From Hanstruepera neustonica (GTDB lineage: Bacteria; Bacteroidota; Bacteroidia; Flavobacteriales; Flavobacteriaceae): a DNA stretch of 64,000 nt. The number at the start of each line of letters is the position of its first letter. Position 1 is the stretch's first letter. The translations under genes were made by a program, and so were the position numbers. The notes beneath the pieces were generated by a model. That model was given only the letters and a program-made list of their open reading frames with translations, did no database searches and was not told the DNA's origin. Of the stretch, positions 1 through 6,207 are shown one piece after another. The stretch lies in NCBI RefSeq assembly GCF_002895005.1, contig NZ_POWF01000010.1:1-64000 (forward strand), in the 5' to 3' direction.

Positions 1-133
1 GTAACAACGTATATAAAAAATAGCGGTTTAAGTGCTTAATCTAATGCGGTTTTCATAAATTTATCGTCAGTACCAAACCGAAAAGTAGTCGTTTAAAATC
101 CGCTACTTTTCATATACAAGACCGTTGTAGCCA
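1..133 (+). repeat. attC-like repeat R1 (left end cut by window)
   Basis: The left R box GTAAC sits at 1-5, spacer AAC at 6-8 and the 18-nt L arm at 9-26. The complementary arm is at 100-117, spacer AAGACC at 118-123, and the right box GTTGTAGCCA at 124-133. The arms match except at two positions where top-strand A faces C. The right box is the reverse complement of the start of R2 (694-703). Confidence 0.75.
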
Positions 134-151
134 ATTAGAAAACTCACGCAA

Positions 152-688
152 ATGACACAAGAAATATATCAGAAAGCTATAAAGTTTGCTGGAGAAAAAC
201 ATAAAAATCAAAAAGTACCTGGAACAGATGCGAACTATTTGTTACATATTTCAAATGTTGCAATGGAAATCATTTTAGCTCACAAAGAAAATGAAGATTT
301 TGATATAAATTATGCAATACAATTAGCTCTACTTCACGATACTTTAGAAGATACCAAAACTGAATTTACAGAACTAAATGAACAATTTGGAGAAAAAGTA
401 GCTTTGGGAATTCAAGCTTTGACCAAAAACAATAATCTGACTTCTAAAAAAGAGAAAATGACAGATAGCTTAAACCGAATTAATCAATTAGAAAAAGAAG
501 TCGGAATTGTTAAACTAGCGGATAGAATTACTAACCTTCAAGAACCACCAAAGTTTTGGGGAAAAGACAAAATCTTGAATTACCTGAATGAAGCCAAATT
601 GATTAACGAGATGTTAAAAAATAAAAATGAGTATCTAAACACAAGATTACAAGCTAAAATAGTTGAATACAAAAAATACGCTGAATAA
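152..688 (+). CDS. SpoT/MESH1-like HD-domain hydrolase (cassette A)
   Basis: A 178-residue protein made almost entirely of one HD domain of the kind that forms the (p)ppGpp hydrolase half of SpoT and the stand-alone MESH1 enzymes. Visible metal-site residues are H32 in LLHI, the H62-D63 pair in LLHDTLEDT with E66/D67, and D124 in KLADRITNL. There is no synthetase, TGS or ACT domain, so any ppGpp-related activity would be hydrolytic; other nucleotides are possible substrates. The ATG lies 19 nt after repeat R1 and the stop is 5 nt before R2, so this is a single-gene cassette with no evident promoter of its own. The HD assignment is strong; the substrate is inferred. Confidence 0.8.
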   Translation: MTQEIYQKAIKFAGEKHKNQKVPGTDANYLLHISNVAMEIILAHKENEDFDINYAIQLALLHDTLEDTKTEFTELNEQFGEKVALGIQALTKNNNLTSKKEKMTDSLNRINQLEKEVGIVKLADRITNLQEPPKFWGKDKILNYLNEAKLINEMLKNKNEYLNTRLQAKIVEYKKYAE

Positions 689-693
689 ATAAC

Positions 694-829
694 TGGCTAC
701 AACAATGGCTATAAGTAATTGCTGGTTCTCGTCTACTTTGGAAATTCCGCAGGAATTTCCAACTTGGTGTGTACTTGCAAAGTTAAATGCTAACCCACGC
801 AACTACTCATAGCCGAGACCGTTGTAAGC
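694..829 (+). repeat. attC-like repeat R2
   Basis: Left box TGGCTACAAC (694-703), spacer AAT, L arm starting GGCTATAAGTAATTGC, right arm ending CATAGCC, spacer GAGACC, right box GTTGTAAGC (821-829). The centre holds a perfect 9-bp hairpin, GGAAATTCC at 740-748 and GGAATTTCC at 752-760. The left box pairs with the right box of R1; the right box pairs with the left box of R3. Confidence 0.75.
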
Positions 830-957
830 AAGCCAAAAGAACGTCCGTGCAACAATTAAAACCCCGAACGAAAGACAAATTAATCTCTTCTTTCAAAAAA
901 TTTTCTGACTGATTATCAATGACTTTCTACATATTCCTAAATAAACTCTCAAAATAA

Positions 958-988
958 TTTGTATAGTTAGGATTCCTTACTATATTTG
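958..988 (+). promoter_or_regulatory. Bacteroidota promoter of the thioredoxin-like/MarR operon
   Basis: TTTG at 958-961 and TATATTTG at 981-988 fit the -33 TTTG and -7 TAnnTTTG elements with a 19-nt spacer. Transcription would start about 35 nt before the ATG at 1031. A TTAGGA-type palindrome lies between the two elements, suggesting repression. This is the only cassette in which a good internal promoter is seen. Confidence 0.65.
966..980 (+). promoter_or_regulatory. Putative operator O1 (TTAGGA-N-TCCTWA palindrome)
   Basis: GTTAGGATTCCTTAC is a near-perfect inverted repeat placed between the -33 and -7 elements. The same motif recurs three more times in this operon (1284-1296, 1303-1315, 2104-2116). 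The likely binder is the MarR-family protein at 2417-3019; this is inference from motif repetition and gene context. Confidence 0.6.
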
Positions 989-1030
989 CATCGGCAATAA
1001 TGCCAAAACAAAATTTTAAACATTAAGTAA

Positions 1031-1264
1031 ATGGCAAAATCAATTTTCTATCACGCAGGATGTCCTGTATGCGTGAGTGCAGAGCACGACATCGTTAATC
1101 TAATTGGTGCTGACAATGTAGAACTCGTTCACATTGGCGAAGACCGTAACCGTATTGCAGAAGCGGAAAAAGCAGGTGTAAAATCTGTTCCAGCTTTGTT
1201 AACGCCAAACGGAAATGTATTGCACATCAATTTTGGTGCGTCTATGGCTGACGTAAAAGGCTAA
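1031..1264 (+). CDS. Small thioredoxin-fold protein with CPVC motif
   Basis: A 77-residue thioredoxin/glutaredoxin-like protein. The C11-P-V-C14 pair follows the first beta strand, and the conserved cis-proline is P54 in KSVPALL. No signal peptide is visible, so it should act in the cytoplasm as a thiol-disulfide exchange protein or metal/thiol carrier. It is the first gene of a four-gene cassette ending in a cysteine-bearing MarR regulator, which suggests a redox- or metal-responsive unit. The ATG is about 35 nt after a good promoter. The length is typical of minimal glutaredoxin-like proteins. The fold call is good; the partner is unknown. Confidence 0.75.
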   Translation: MAKSIFYHAGCPVCVSAEHDIVNLIGADNVELVHIGEDRNRIAEAEKAGVKSVPALLTPNGNVLHINFGASMADVKG

Positions 1265-1283
1265 AAAAATTTCTCTCTAAAAG

Positions 1284-1315
1284 TTAGGAGTCCTAATTTA
1301 TATTAGGGTTTCTAA
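1284..1315 (+). promoter_or_regulatory. Putative tandem operators O2 and O3
   Basis: TTAGGAGTCCTAA (1284-1296) is a perfect odd palindrome. TTAGGGTTTCTAA (1303-1315) is a weaker copy with its centre 19 bp further on, on roughly the same helix face. Both lie between the thioredoxin-like gene and the secreted-protein gene, so they could control an internal promoter or add binding sites for the same regulator. Confidence 0.55.
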
Positions 1316-1345
1316 CTTAATTTTTAACCATTTAAATTCTAAAAA

Positions 1346-2083
1346 ATGAAACAATTATTTCTTCTTCTCGGTCTTTCGCTTTTCGCAGTTCAAAGCTATG
1401 CTTGCGACAAATGCGGAAACTACAACAATGACGATTTCCAAATTAAAAGTGTGAGCGTAAAACACTCGGCTGACATTGCAGCAACTATTTGGGAAATTAC
1501 CGTAAAAGGTACAGCAGGAAAAACAACGCCAACGCCAGCAGGTCAACTTAATGGCGCACCAGTTTTAGGCTACGTATTCCCAACTTCCTTGAAACCAACG
1601 GATGTTGGATTTGGTGATACCGAAGGCATAGTGGCTCTTGCCCTTACTTCACATCCTGACTTTGACGACACACCGCTTTGGGATGAAAACACAGACCGAA
1701 ATTTTACGAATGACGGTATTATATGGCATCCGCATTGGGTAATTTTAACCGAAGACAAACGTGTAGAAGGTGGTTTGGCAGTAAAACAATTTGACCCAAA
1801 AGACACGAGTGTGGTTTTACCACCAACCAATCCCGGAATGCCAATGTATATGGACTCACCAGGTTTTCAGGTCATCACAAAAGGAAATACTATAAAAGTG
1901 GTTGTTCCAGATTATAGAATGAACAACAAAACGGATTTTTCCTATGACGGAGTTGCAGCCTTTATGCAAGTAAATACAGGCGGAGACGGTGGACACGGTG
2001 GCGGAGACAAACCAATGCTTGGCGTTTACAAAGTATATTCAGTAGCAAGTGGAGATTTGTCGCTACCCTATAAAGTAAAATAA
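1346..2083 (+). CDS. Secreted protein of unknown function
   Basis: A 245-residue protein with a clear signal peptide (residues 1 to about 19), after which the mature chain starts near a CDKCG pair (a possible metal- or thiol-binding CxxC). The middle contains an Asp/His-containing segment around IIWHPHWVIL and a Gly/His-rich stretch near the C-terminus (GGDGGHGGGD). I do not recognise the family. It sits in the cassette with a thioredoxin-like protein, a DUF2024 protein and a MarR regulator, all rich in CxxC pairs, so a periplasmic redox or metal role is possible but only inferred. Two palindromic operators precede the gene and a third, inside an 11-bp hairpin, follows it. Confidence 0.7.
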   Translation: MKQLFLLLGLSLFAVQSYACDKCGNYNNDDFQIKSVSVKHSADIAATIWEITVKGTAGKTTPTPAGQLNGAPVLGYVFPTSLKPTDVGFGDTEGIVALALTSHPDFDDTPLWDENTDRNFTNDGIIWHPHWVILTEDKRVEGGLAVKQFDPKDTSVVLPPTNPGMPMYMDSPGFQVITKGNTIKVVVPDYRMNNKTDFSYDGVAAFMQVNTGGDGGHGGGDKPMLGVYKVYSVASGDLSLPYKVK

Positions 2084-2092
2084 TATTTTTTT

Positions 2093-2127
2093 GCCCTGTA
2101 AAGTTAGGATTCCTATCTTTACAGGGC
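2093..2127 (+). promoter_or_regulatory. Operator O4 inside an 11-bp hairpin
   Basis: GCCCTGTAAAG (2093-2103) and CTTTACAGGGC (2117-2127) are perfect inverted repeats. The loop is itself the operator-like TTAGGATTCCTAT (2104-2116). A T-rich stretch follows, so it may also act as a partial terminator after the secreted-protein gene. The overlap of hairpin and operator suggests that regulator binding and attenuation are coupled. Confidence 0.5.
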
Positions 2128-2152
2128 TTTATTTGTCATCAAAAAAACAGAA

Positions 2153-2416
2153 ATGAAAGTAGCAGTTTGGGACACCTATGTAACAAAAAAAGACGGTAAC
2201 GTGATGCACTTTGACATTATCGCACCCGAAGAAATTAAAGACACAACCGTAATTTACAGTTATGGTAGAGATTATTTAAAAACCAAAGGACAAGACGGAC
2301 AACCCTTAACATCAAAAGAATGTAGCTTTTGCCACATAGAAACGGTAAAACCTGATTGGGAAAAATCAATCAATCAGCAAGGATATTTTATTTACGAAAT
2401 GGAAAACTGTAATTAG
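2153..2416 (+). CDS. DUF2024 family protein
   Basis: An 87-residue cytoplasmic protein. The pattern VAVWDTYV-xKKDGxVMHFD at the N-terminus, SKECSFCH (C57, C60, H61) and the end GYFIYEMENCN (C86) match the DUF2024 family, whose structural representative is the Nitrosomonas protein NE1680 (recalled, not searched). Its biochemical role is unknown. The CxxCH pair suggests metal or thiol chemistry. It is followed with no gap by the MarR gene (stop ends 2416, ATG starts 2417), so the two are probably translated together. Confidence 0.8.
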   Translation: MKVAVWDTYVTKKDGNVMHFDIIAPEEIKDTTVIYSYGRDYLKTKGQDGQPLTSKECSFCHIETVKPDWEKSINQQGYFIYEMENCN

Positions 2417-3019
2417 ATGAAATCCTCTTTTGACTTAAACCGACAAAACAAAAATACAGAGAGTAAAATAGTAGTGGCTTTAGAAAGAATTTCGGAAGCG
2501 TTTAGAGTCTTGTTATGGAATGAAAGCAAAGAAAACTCATTAAGTCCTATTCAAATTCAAATTTTGATTTTCATACAATTCCACGCCCAAGAAAAATGCA
2601 AAGTGGGTTATTTAGCGGACGAGTTCAATATGACAAAAGCTACTATTAGCGATAGCGTTAGGGTTTTACTGTCCAAAGAATTAGTTACCAAAGAAACAGA
2701 CCCAATTGACACAAGAAGCTATTCGCTATCACTTACCGATGAAGGAAAAAGTATAGCTAAAAAAGCATCATTCTTTGCTTCCTTAATTGAACAACCCATT
2801 GAAAAACTGACACAAGAACAAAAAACAATAATGCTTAACGGACTACTGAAATTGATTTATGATTTAAACAAATCAGGTATCATTACCATTCAACGAATGT
2901 GTTTTACTTGCTCTTTTTACAATGCCGAAAACGGAATACATTATTGCAATTTACTAAAAACAAAGCTTACAGAATCTGAAATCCGAGTGGACTGTCCTGA
3001 ACACGAAATAATTACATAA
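2417..3019 (+). CDS. MarR-family regulator with C-terminal cysteine cluster
   Basis: A 200-residue winged-helix protein. The recognition region is near residues 65-94 (YLADEFNMTKATISDSV), followed by the wing with a D-T-R motif. A C-terminal extension carries C162-x2-C165, H176-C177 and C193-x2-H196, a layout that could bind zinc or an iron-sulfur cluster, or form disulfides. The gene closes the four-gene cassette. The four palindromes upstream (967-979, 1284-1296, 1303-1315, 2104-2116) are its most likely binding sites, implying autoregulation. The extension goes beyond the usual MarR length of about 145 residues. The family call is strong; the sensing role is inferred. Confidence 0.85.
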   Translation: MKSSFDLNRQNKNTESKIVVALERISEAFRVLLWNESKENSLSPIQIQILIFIQFHAQEKCKVGYLADEFNMTKATISDSVRVLLSKELVTKETDPIDTRSYSLSLTDEGKSIAKKASFFASLIEQPIEKLTQEQKTIMLNGLLKLIYDLNKSGIITIQRMCFTCSFYNAENGIHYCNLLKTKLTESEIRVDCPEHEIIT

Positions 3020-3035
3020 AAAAGAAGAAAGGCCA

Positions 3036-3170
3036 GCTTACAACATTGTATAAAAGCAATAGCGGTTTGGGTGTAAACTCGAACCGTTTTTGCATTTAAT
3101 TAAGTATCTTGCTATCTGAAAGGTAAGTGCTTAAAATCCGCTACTGCTCTTATACTTGACCGTTGTACGC
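3036..3170 (+). repeat. attC-like repeat R3
   Basis: Left box GCTTACAAC (3036-3044), spacer ATT, 18-nt L arm beginning GTATAA and ending TAGCGG, right arm CCGCTA to TTATAC, spacer TTGACC, right box GTTGTACGC (3162-3170). The arms differ only at the two recurrent A/C positions. It belongs to the TAGCGG subtype with R1 and R8. Confidence 0.75.
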
Positions 3171-3184
3171 AAGCTGAAAAACCA

Positions 3185-3664
3185 ATGAAATACATTATTA
3201 AATTCTTACTTCTTGCTTGTTTAATAGTTTCCTGTTCCAATCAAGAAAAGCGAATAGTTTTACTAGAAAATGAATTGAATATTGACCTTGGAGAAAACTA
3301 TGAAGTTGTTAAAGATGAAGATAAATCAAACAATGGATTTGAAAGCGACTATACTCTGAATATTAATATCAAACTGAATAAAGCGGAACTTGACCGAATT
3401 ATAAATCAAATCGAATCGGAACCATACTTTGACCAGTTGAAAAGGTTCAGAAGCGAAAGAGGCAGATATCAAATTGCAGGAAATGAGAATATGGAATTTT
3501 TCAAATTGGTATCCGATTCATTATTAAAAACTAAATATCGAGGAAGTTGGTTTCGGACTGATTATGGATTTGAATTTTTGGATATGCAAGATGGATATGA
3601 ACCTATCGAAGCTGAAATACACTTGAAAGAACGAATATTAAAATTTGAATTTAACCATTTATAG
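3185..3664 (+). CDS. Small lipoprotein of unknown function (cassette C)
   Basis: A 159-residue protein with a type II signal peptide ending in LIVSC (lipid-attachment Cys near residue 17). The mature part is charged, with alternating hydrophobic residues. I do not recognise the family. Lack of a recognisable enzyme motif fits the pattern of small surface or periplasmic cargo in this array. The ATG is 14 nt after repeat R3 and the stop 15 nt before R4, so it forms a single-gene cassette without its own evident promoter. Confidence 0.75.
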   Translation: MKYIIKFLLLACLIVSCSNQEKRIVLLENELNIDLGENYEVVKDEDKSNNGFESDYTLNINIKLNKAELDRIINQIESEPYFDQLKRFRSERGRYQIAGNENMEFFKLVSDSLLKTKYRGSWFRTDYGFEFLDMQDGYEPIEAEIHLKERILKFEFNHL

Positions 3665-3679
3665 CGGAATAAAAAGCCA

Positions 3680-3817
3680 GCGTACAACACTGGCTATAGT
3701 TCATTGCGGCGGAATTTCCTCGCGGAAATTCCTGCATATTTACTAACTTTGGTTTACGGCGGAATAGTTCTGCCGAACCATTCCGCAACGAAACCATAGC
3801 CCAAACCGTTGTGCATA
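3680..3817 (+). repeat. attC-like repeat R4
   Basis: Left box GCGTACAAC (3680-3688), spacer ACT, arm GGCTATAGTTC to TTGCGG, right arm CCGCAACG to ATAGCC, spacer CAAACC, right box GTTGTGCATA (3808-3817). The right arm has one extra base, comparable to an extrahelical base in attC sites. A central hairpin is formed by GGAATTTCC (3711-3719) and GGAAATTCC (3724-3732). Confidence 0.75.
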
Positions 3818-3848
3818 ATGTCCCAAAACCCGTAATCTGAATTTAAAT

Positions 3849-4349
3849 TTGAGAAAAAAAGAAATATTTTGGCTGATTGGAACGACAATTCTCGTGTTGA
3901 TTTTAAACACGCTGATTTTCGGAATTGACGGACTGAAATCTGACTCAACTCTTGATATAAATGTTCACGATACTTATTTTGTGATTGCCAATTTTCATTT
4001 CATCATTTTACTCGGAGTTGTGGTGTTTTTCGGAATTTATCTTATCCGAACATTACGCAGGAATTTTAAAAATCTGACCTCAAACCTGATTTTAATGATT
4101 TCGACAATTCTGCTAATAATAATCCTAAACGGAATTAGCGCAATTGTGGAGAATTTTATTCAACAAACTTCTGGTTGGACTATTTATCCACCTTTGAGTG
4201 CAGGCGATGGAATTGAGCAAGAAATTGAACCAAAAGAAAATAATTTTGGAATTTTATCAAGTGTTCTGTTTTACACCCAAATATTACTTCTGATTTTCTT
4301 AACTTTTTGCGGATTTAAAACTGGACTGAATTACAAAAGAGCTGAATAA
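3849..4349 (+). CDS. Four-helix membrane protein resembling one arc of cytochrome c oxidase subunit I (cassette D)
   Basis: A 166-residue membrane protein with four predicted helices (about 6-26, 43-67, 78-101, 133-156). HDTYFVIANFHF (H40 to F51) resembles the haem-ligand motif HDTYYVVAHFHY of COX1, with N48 in place of the haem a3 ligand His and H50 kept. GWTIYPPLS (109-117) lies between helices 3 and 4, as GWTVYPPL does in COX1. A full COX1 has 12 helices; this is about one third. The start is TTG at 3849, because the only nearby ATG (3818) stops quickly. The similarity is what I read in the motifs; haem binding is unproven. Single-gene cassette between R4 and R5. Confidence 0.7.
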   Translation: MRKKEIFWLIGTTILVLILNTLIFGIDGLKSDSTLDINVHDTYFVIANFHFIILLGVVVFFGIYLIRTLRRNFKNLTSNLILMISTILLIIILNGISAIVENFIQQTSGWTIYPPLSAGDGIEQEIEPKENNFGILSSVLFYTQILLLIFLTFCGFKTGLNYKRAE

Positions 4350-4358
4350 AAAAAACAC

Positions 4359-4494
4359 TATGCACAACAACGGCTATAGTTCATTACGGCTGAAATTCCT
4401 AATCGGAATTCATTGCAATTTGCTATCTTTAGGTTACGGCGGAAAATCCTCTCGGATTTCCCGCAACGAGCCATACACAAAACCGTTGGCAAAC
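4359..4494 (+). repeat. attC-like repeat R5 (mixed arms)
   Basis: Left box TATGCACAAC (4359-4368), spacer AAC, left arm of the GGCTATAGTTC type; right arm of the ATACAC type, spacer AAAACC, right box GTTGGCAAAC (4485-4494). Here the outermost bases of the L arms do not pair (GGC against GTG). The left half resembles R4 and the right half resembles R6. Confidence 0.7.
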
Positions 4495-4517
4495 ATTTAA
4501 AAAAACAGCAACCGAAT

Positions 4518-4979
4518 TTGAAAAAATTAATAATCTGTCTTTTAAGTCTGACTTTGATTTTGAATTTCTCTTGTGGAAAGAAAAAATCGGAATCTAAAAA
4601 ATGGACTGAATCTGACCTGAATTGTGGAAAGGCTGAAATAACCAATGTAATTGGAAACAATGAATATTTTGGTGGTGGAAAAGATATTGTGGTTAAATGC
4701 AGAGTGGAATTTAACAAATTGGAATTTGAATCGGAATTAGTAATTGACGTTTCTCTAATTGGAGAAGCTTATTGCCCTTTTAAAGTCGGAGATATTGTAG
4801 TCGCTAAATTTCTAAAAACTGACCGAAAAAAAACAGTTGAAATGTATCTGTTGGAATCAATAAACAATCGAACAGGTTACAAATGGGAATCTATTTACAC
4901 ATTGGAGGAAGCTTGTAATGGAAATTGGCCGAAAGGTTCTGAACAACAGAAAGTATTTTCAGCAAAAGGAAAATTATAG
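4518..4979 (+). CDS. Small lipoprotein of unknown function (cassette E)
   Basis: About 153 residues from the TTG at 4518. That start is chosen because it gives a proper type II signal peptide (KKLIICLLSLTLILNFSC, lipid Cys at 18) and lies just after repeat R5. An in-frame ATG at 4413 would start inside the repeat and put about 35 odd residues before the signal. The mature part contains several paired cysteines and a beta-rich stretch similar in texture to small OB-like or immunity-type lipoproteins, but I do not recognise it. The stop is 15 nt before R6. Confidence 0.7.
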   Translation: MKKLIICLLSLTLILNFSCGKKKSESKKWTESDLNCGKAEITNVIGNNEYFGGGKDIVVKCRVEFNKLEFESELVIDVSLIGEAYCPFKVGDIVVAKFLKTDRKKTVEMYLLESINNRTGYKWESIYTLEEACNGNWPKGSEQQKVFSAKGKL

Positions 4980-4994
4980 TTGAATAAAAAAAAC

Positions 4995-5130
4995 GTTTGC
5001 CAACACCGTGTATAGCTCATTGCGGCTGAATTTTCTACCGAAAATTCCTTGCAATTTGCTATCTTCGTTTTACGGCGGAAAATCTTCGCAGATTTCCCGC
5101 AACGAGCCATACACGAGAACCGTTAGCATA
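4995..5130 (+). repeat. attC-like repeat R6
   Basis: Left box GTTTGCCAAC (4995-5004), spacer ACC, arm GTGTATAGCTCATTGCGG, right arm CCGCAACGAGCCATACAC, spacer GAGAACC, right box GTTAGCATA (5122-5130). The arms pair fully apart from the two A/C positions. Two central sub-hairpins are visible (GAATTTTC with GAAAATTC, and GGAAAATC with GATTTCC). Confidence 0.75.
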
Positions 5131-5142
5131 CATTATTAAACC

Positions 5143-5469
5143 ATGTTGAAAAGAATTTTATCTGCTAAAATTAATTACCTGTCAATTCTTATTCATGTAA
5201 TTGGAGCATTATTTCTTTATGCTATAGTTGCGATTTCGATTTTCTTTTTATTCTACTTTTTTCTCGATAAAGGACTTGGAACTAACGAAAATAAAACTAA
5301 TGGACTTGCGACTAATCTGATATTTTACGTACCATTATTTGTAATATCATCACTAATGGTTTTTCGTGCAATTGCCAAGGCTAAAAAATCTCAACATGAA
5401 ATATCAAAAACCATTCTAATAGCCTTGATAATTTCTATAGCCTGCTATCTATATTTTTGGTTAAATTAA
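5143..5469 (+). CDS. Small membrane protein of unknown function (cassette F)
   Basis: A 108-residue protein with about three hydrophobic helices (roughly 12-42, 58-76, 88-106) joined by short charged loops. There is no cleavable signal and no recognised motif. The ATG is 13 nt after repeat R6 and the stop only 5 nt before R7, the tightest packing in the array. It is probably an inner-membrane protein; function unknown. Confidence 0.7.
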   Translation: MLKRILSAKINYLSILIHVIGALFLYAIVAISIFFLFYFFLDKGLGTNENKTNGLATNLIFYVPLFVISSLMVFRAIAKAKKSQHEISKTILIALIISIACYLYFWLN

Positions 5470-5474
5470 AAACA

Positions 5475-5610
5475 TATGCTAACAACGGCTATAATCCATT
5501 GCTCGCTAAATGCTAAACCAAAAATCAGTATATTTAACTTGGCCCGATTCCTACTCCGAAAATCCTACGGATTTTCTTCGCAACGGAATCATAGCCAAAC
5601 CGTTAGCTAC
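5475..5610 (+). repeat. attC-like repeat R7
   Basis: Left box TATGCTAAC (5475-5483), spacer AAC, arm GGCTATAATCCATTGC, right arm GCAACGGAATCATAGCC with one extra base, spacer AAACC, right box GTTAGCTAC (5602-5610). The centre is AT-rich with a GAAAATCC/GGATTTTC sub-hairpin. Confidence 0.75.
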
Positions 5611-5631
5611 AAGCTAAAAAAATATATTTGT

Positions 5632-6207
5632 TTGAATAAAGTCATTTTATTATTATCCGTAGTATTATTAGGTTGTAAAACAGCTTCCGAAAAGAATGGA
5701 ATGGAATTATTCCAAATAAGTAAAACCAAGCTCGAAAATGTTTCTGTAATATTAAGTTCTGAAGAATTGATTTCTCATTTTGGAGAACCTAACGAAGTAA
5801 TAAAAAATTGTAGATTCTATCCTAACAAATCTGATGACAATAAAACATCATTTGATTGTTGGTATTATGATAATCCAAATATCGGCTTTGCCAAATTTCA
5901 GAACTTTACTTACTTGAGTTTCATTGAATTCGAGGAGTCTTCCATTCAATTAATCAATCCAAAAATTATTCTATCTTCTAATACACAATTAAAGGATATT
6001 AAAAAAGTATTTCCTGTTGCTTATAATGAAAGAAGAATCAACACCAAAACATTTAGTTATAAGTATGATTGGGTAAAGATCAATACTGAATCCAATTTGA
6101 ATCCGAATATTTTAGCAAATACTGTTGAATTAATTTTTGAAGATGATAGGCTTAAATATTTTGAATTCACTTGGAAACCCAAGGATAACACTAATAAAAG
6201 CCAGTAG
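5632..6207 (+). CDS. Small lipoprotein of unknown function (cassette G)
   Basis: About 191 residues from the TTG at 5632, chosen because it begins a type II signal peptide (NKVILLLSVVLLGC, lipid Cys at 15) just downstream of repeat R7. The in-frame ATG at 5476 lies inside the repeat and is unlikely. The mature chain is rich in Asn, Lys and aromatic residues and contains ELISHFGEPNEV, a segment like those in small periplasmic SmpA/OmlA-type lipoproteins, but similarity is too weak to name it. Its TAG stop (6205-6207) overlaps the first bases of R8. Confidence 0.7.
   Translation: MNKVILLLSVVLLGCKTASEKNGMELFQISKTKLENVSVILSSEELISHFGEPNEVIKNCRFYPNKSDDNKTSFDCWYYDNPNIGFAKFQNFTYLSFIEFEESSIQLINPKIILSSNTQLKDIKKVFPVAYNERRINTKTFSYKYDWVKINTESNLNPNILANTVELIFEDDRLKYFEFTWKPKDNTNKSQ

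Noticed and set aside
4413-4517. Longer N-terminus of the cassette E lipoprotein from the ATG at 4413
   Set aside because: It would start inside repeat R5 and place about 35 residues before a signal peptide; the TTG at 4518 fits better.
5476-5631. Longer N-terminus of the cassette G lipoprotein from the ATG at 5476
   Set aside because: The added residues are encoded by repeat R7, and the signal peptide begins at the TTG at 5632.
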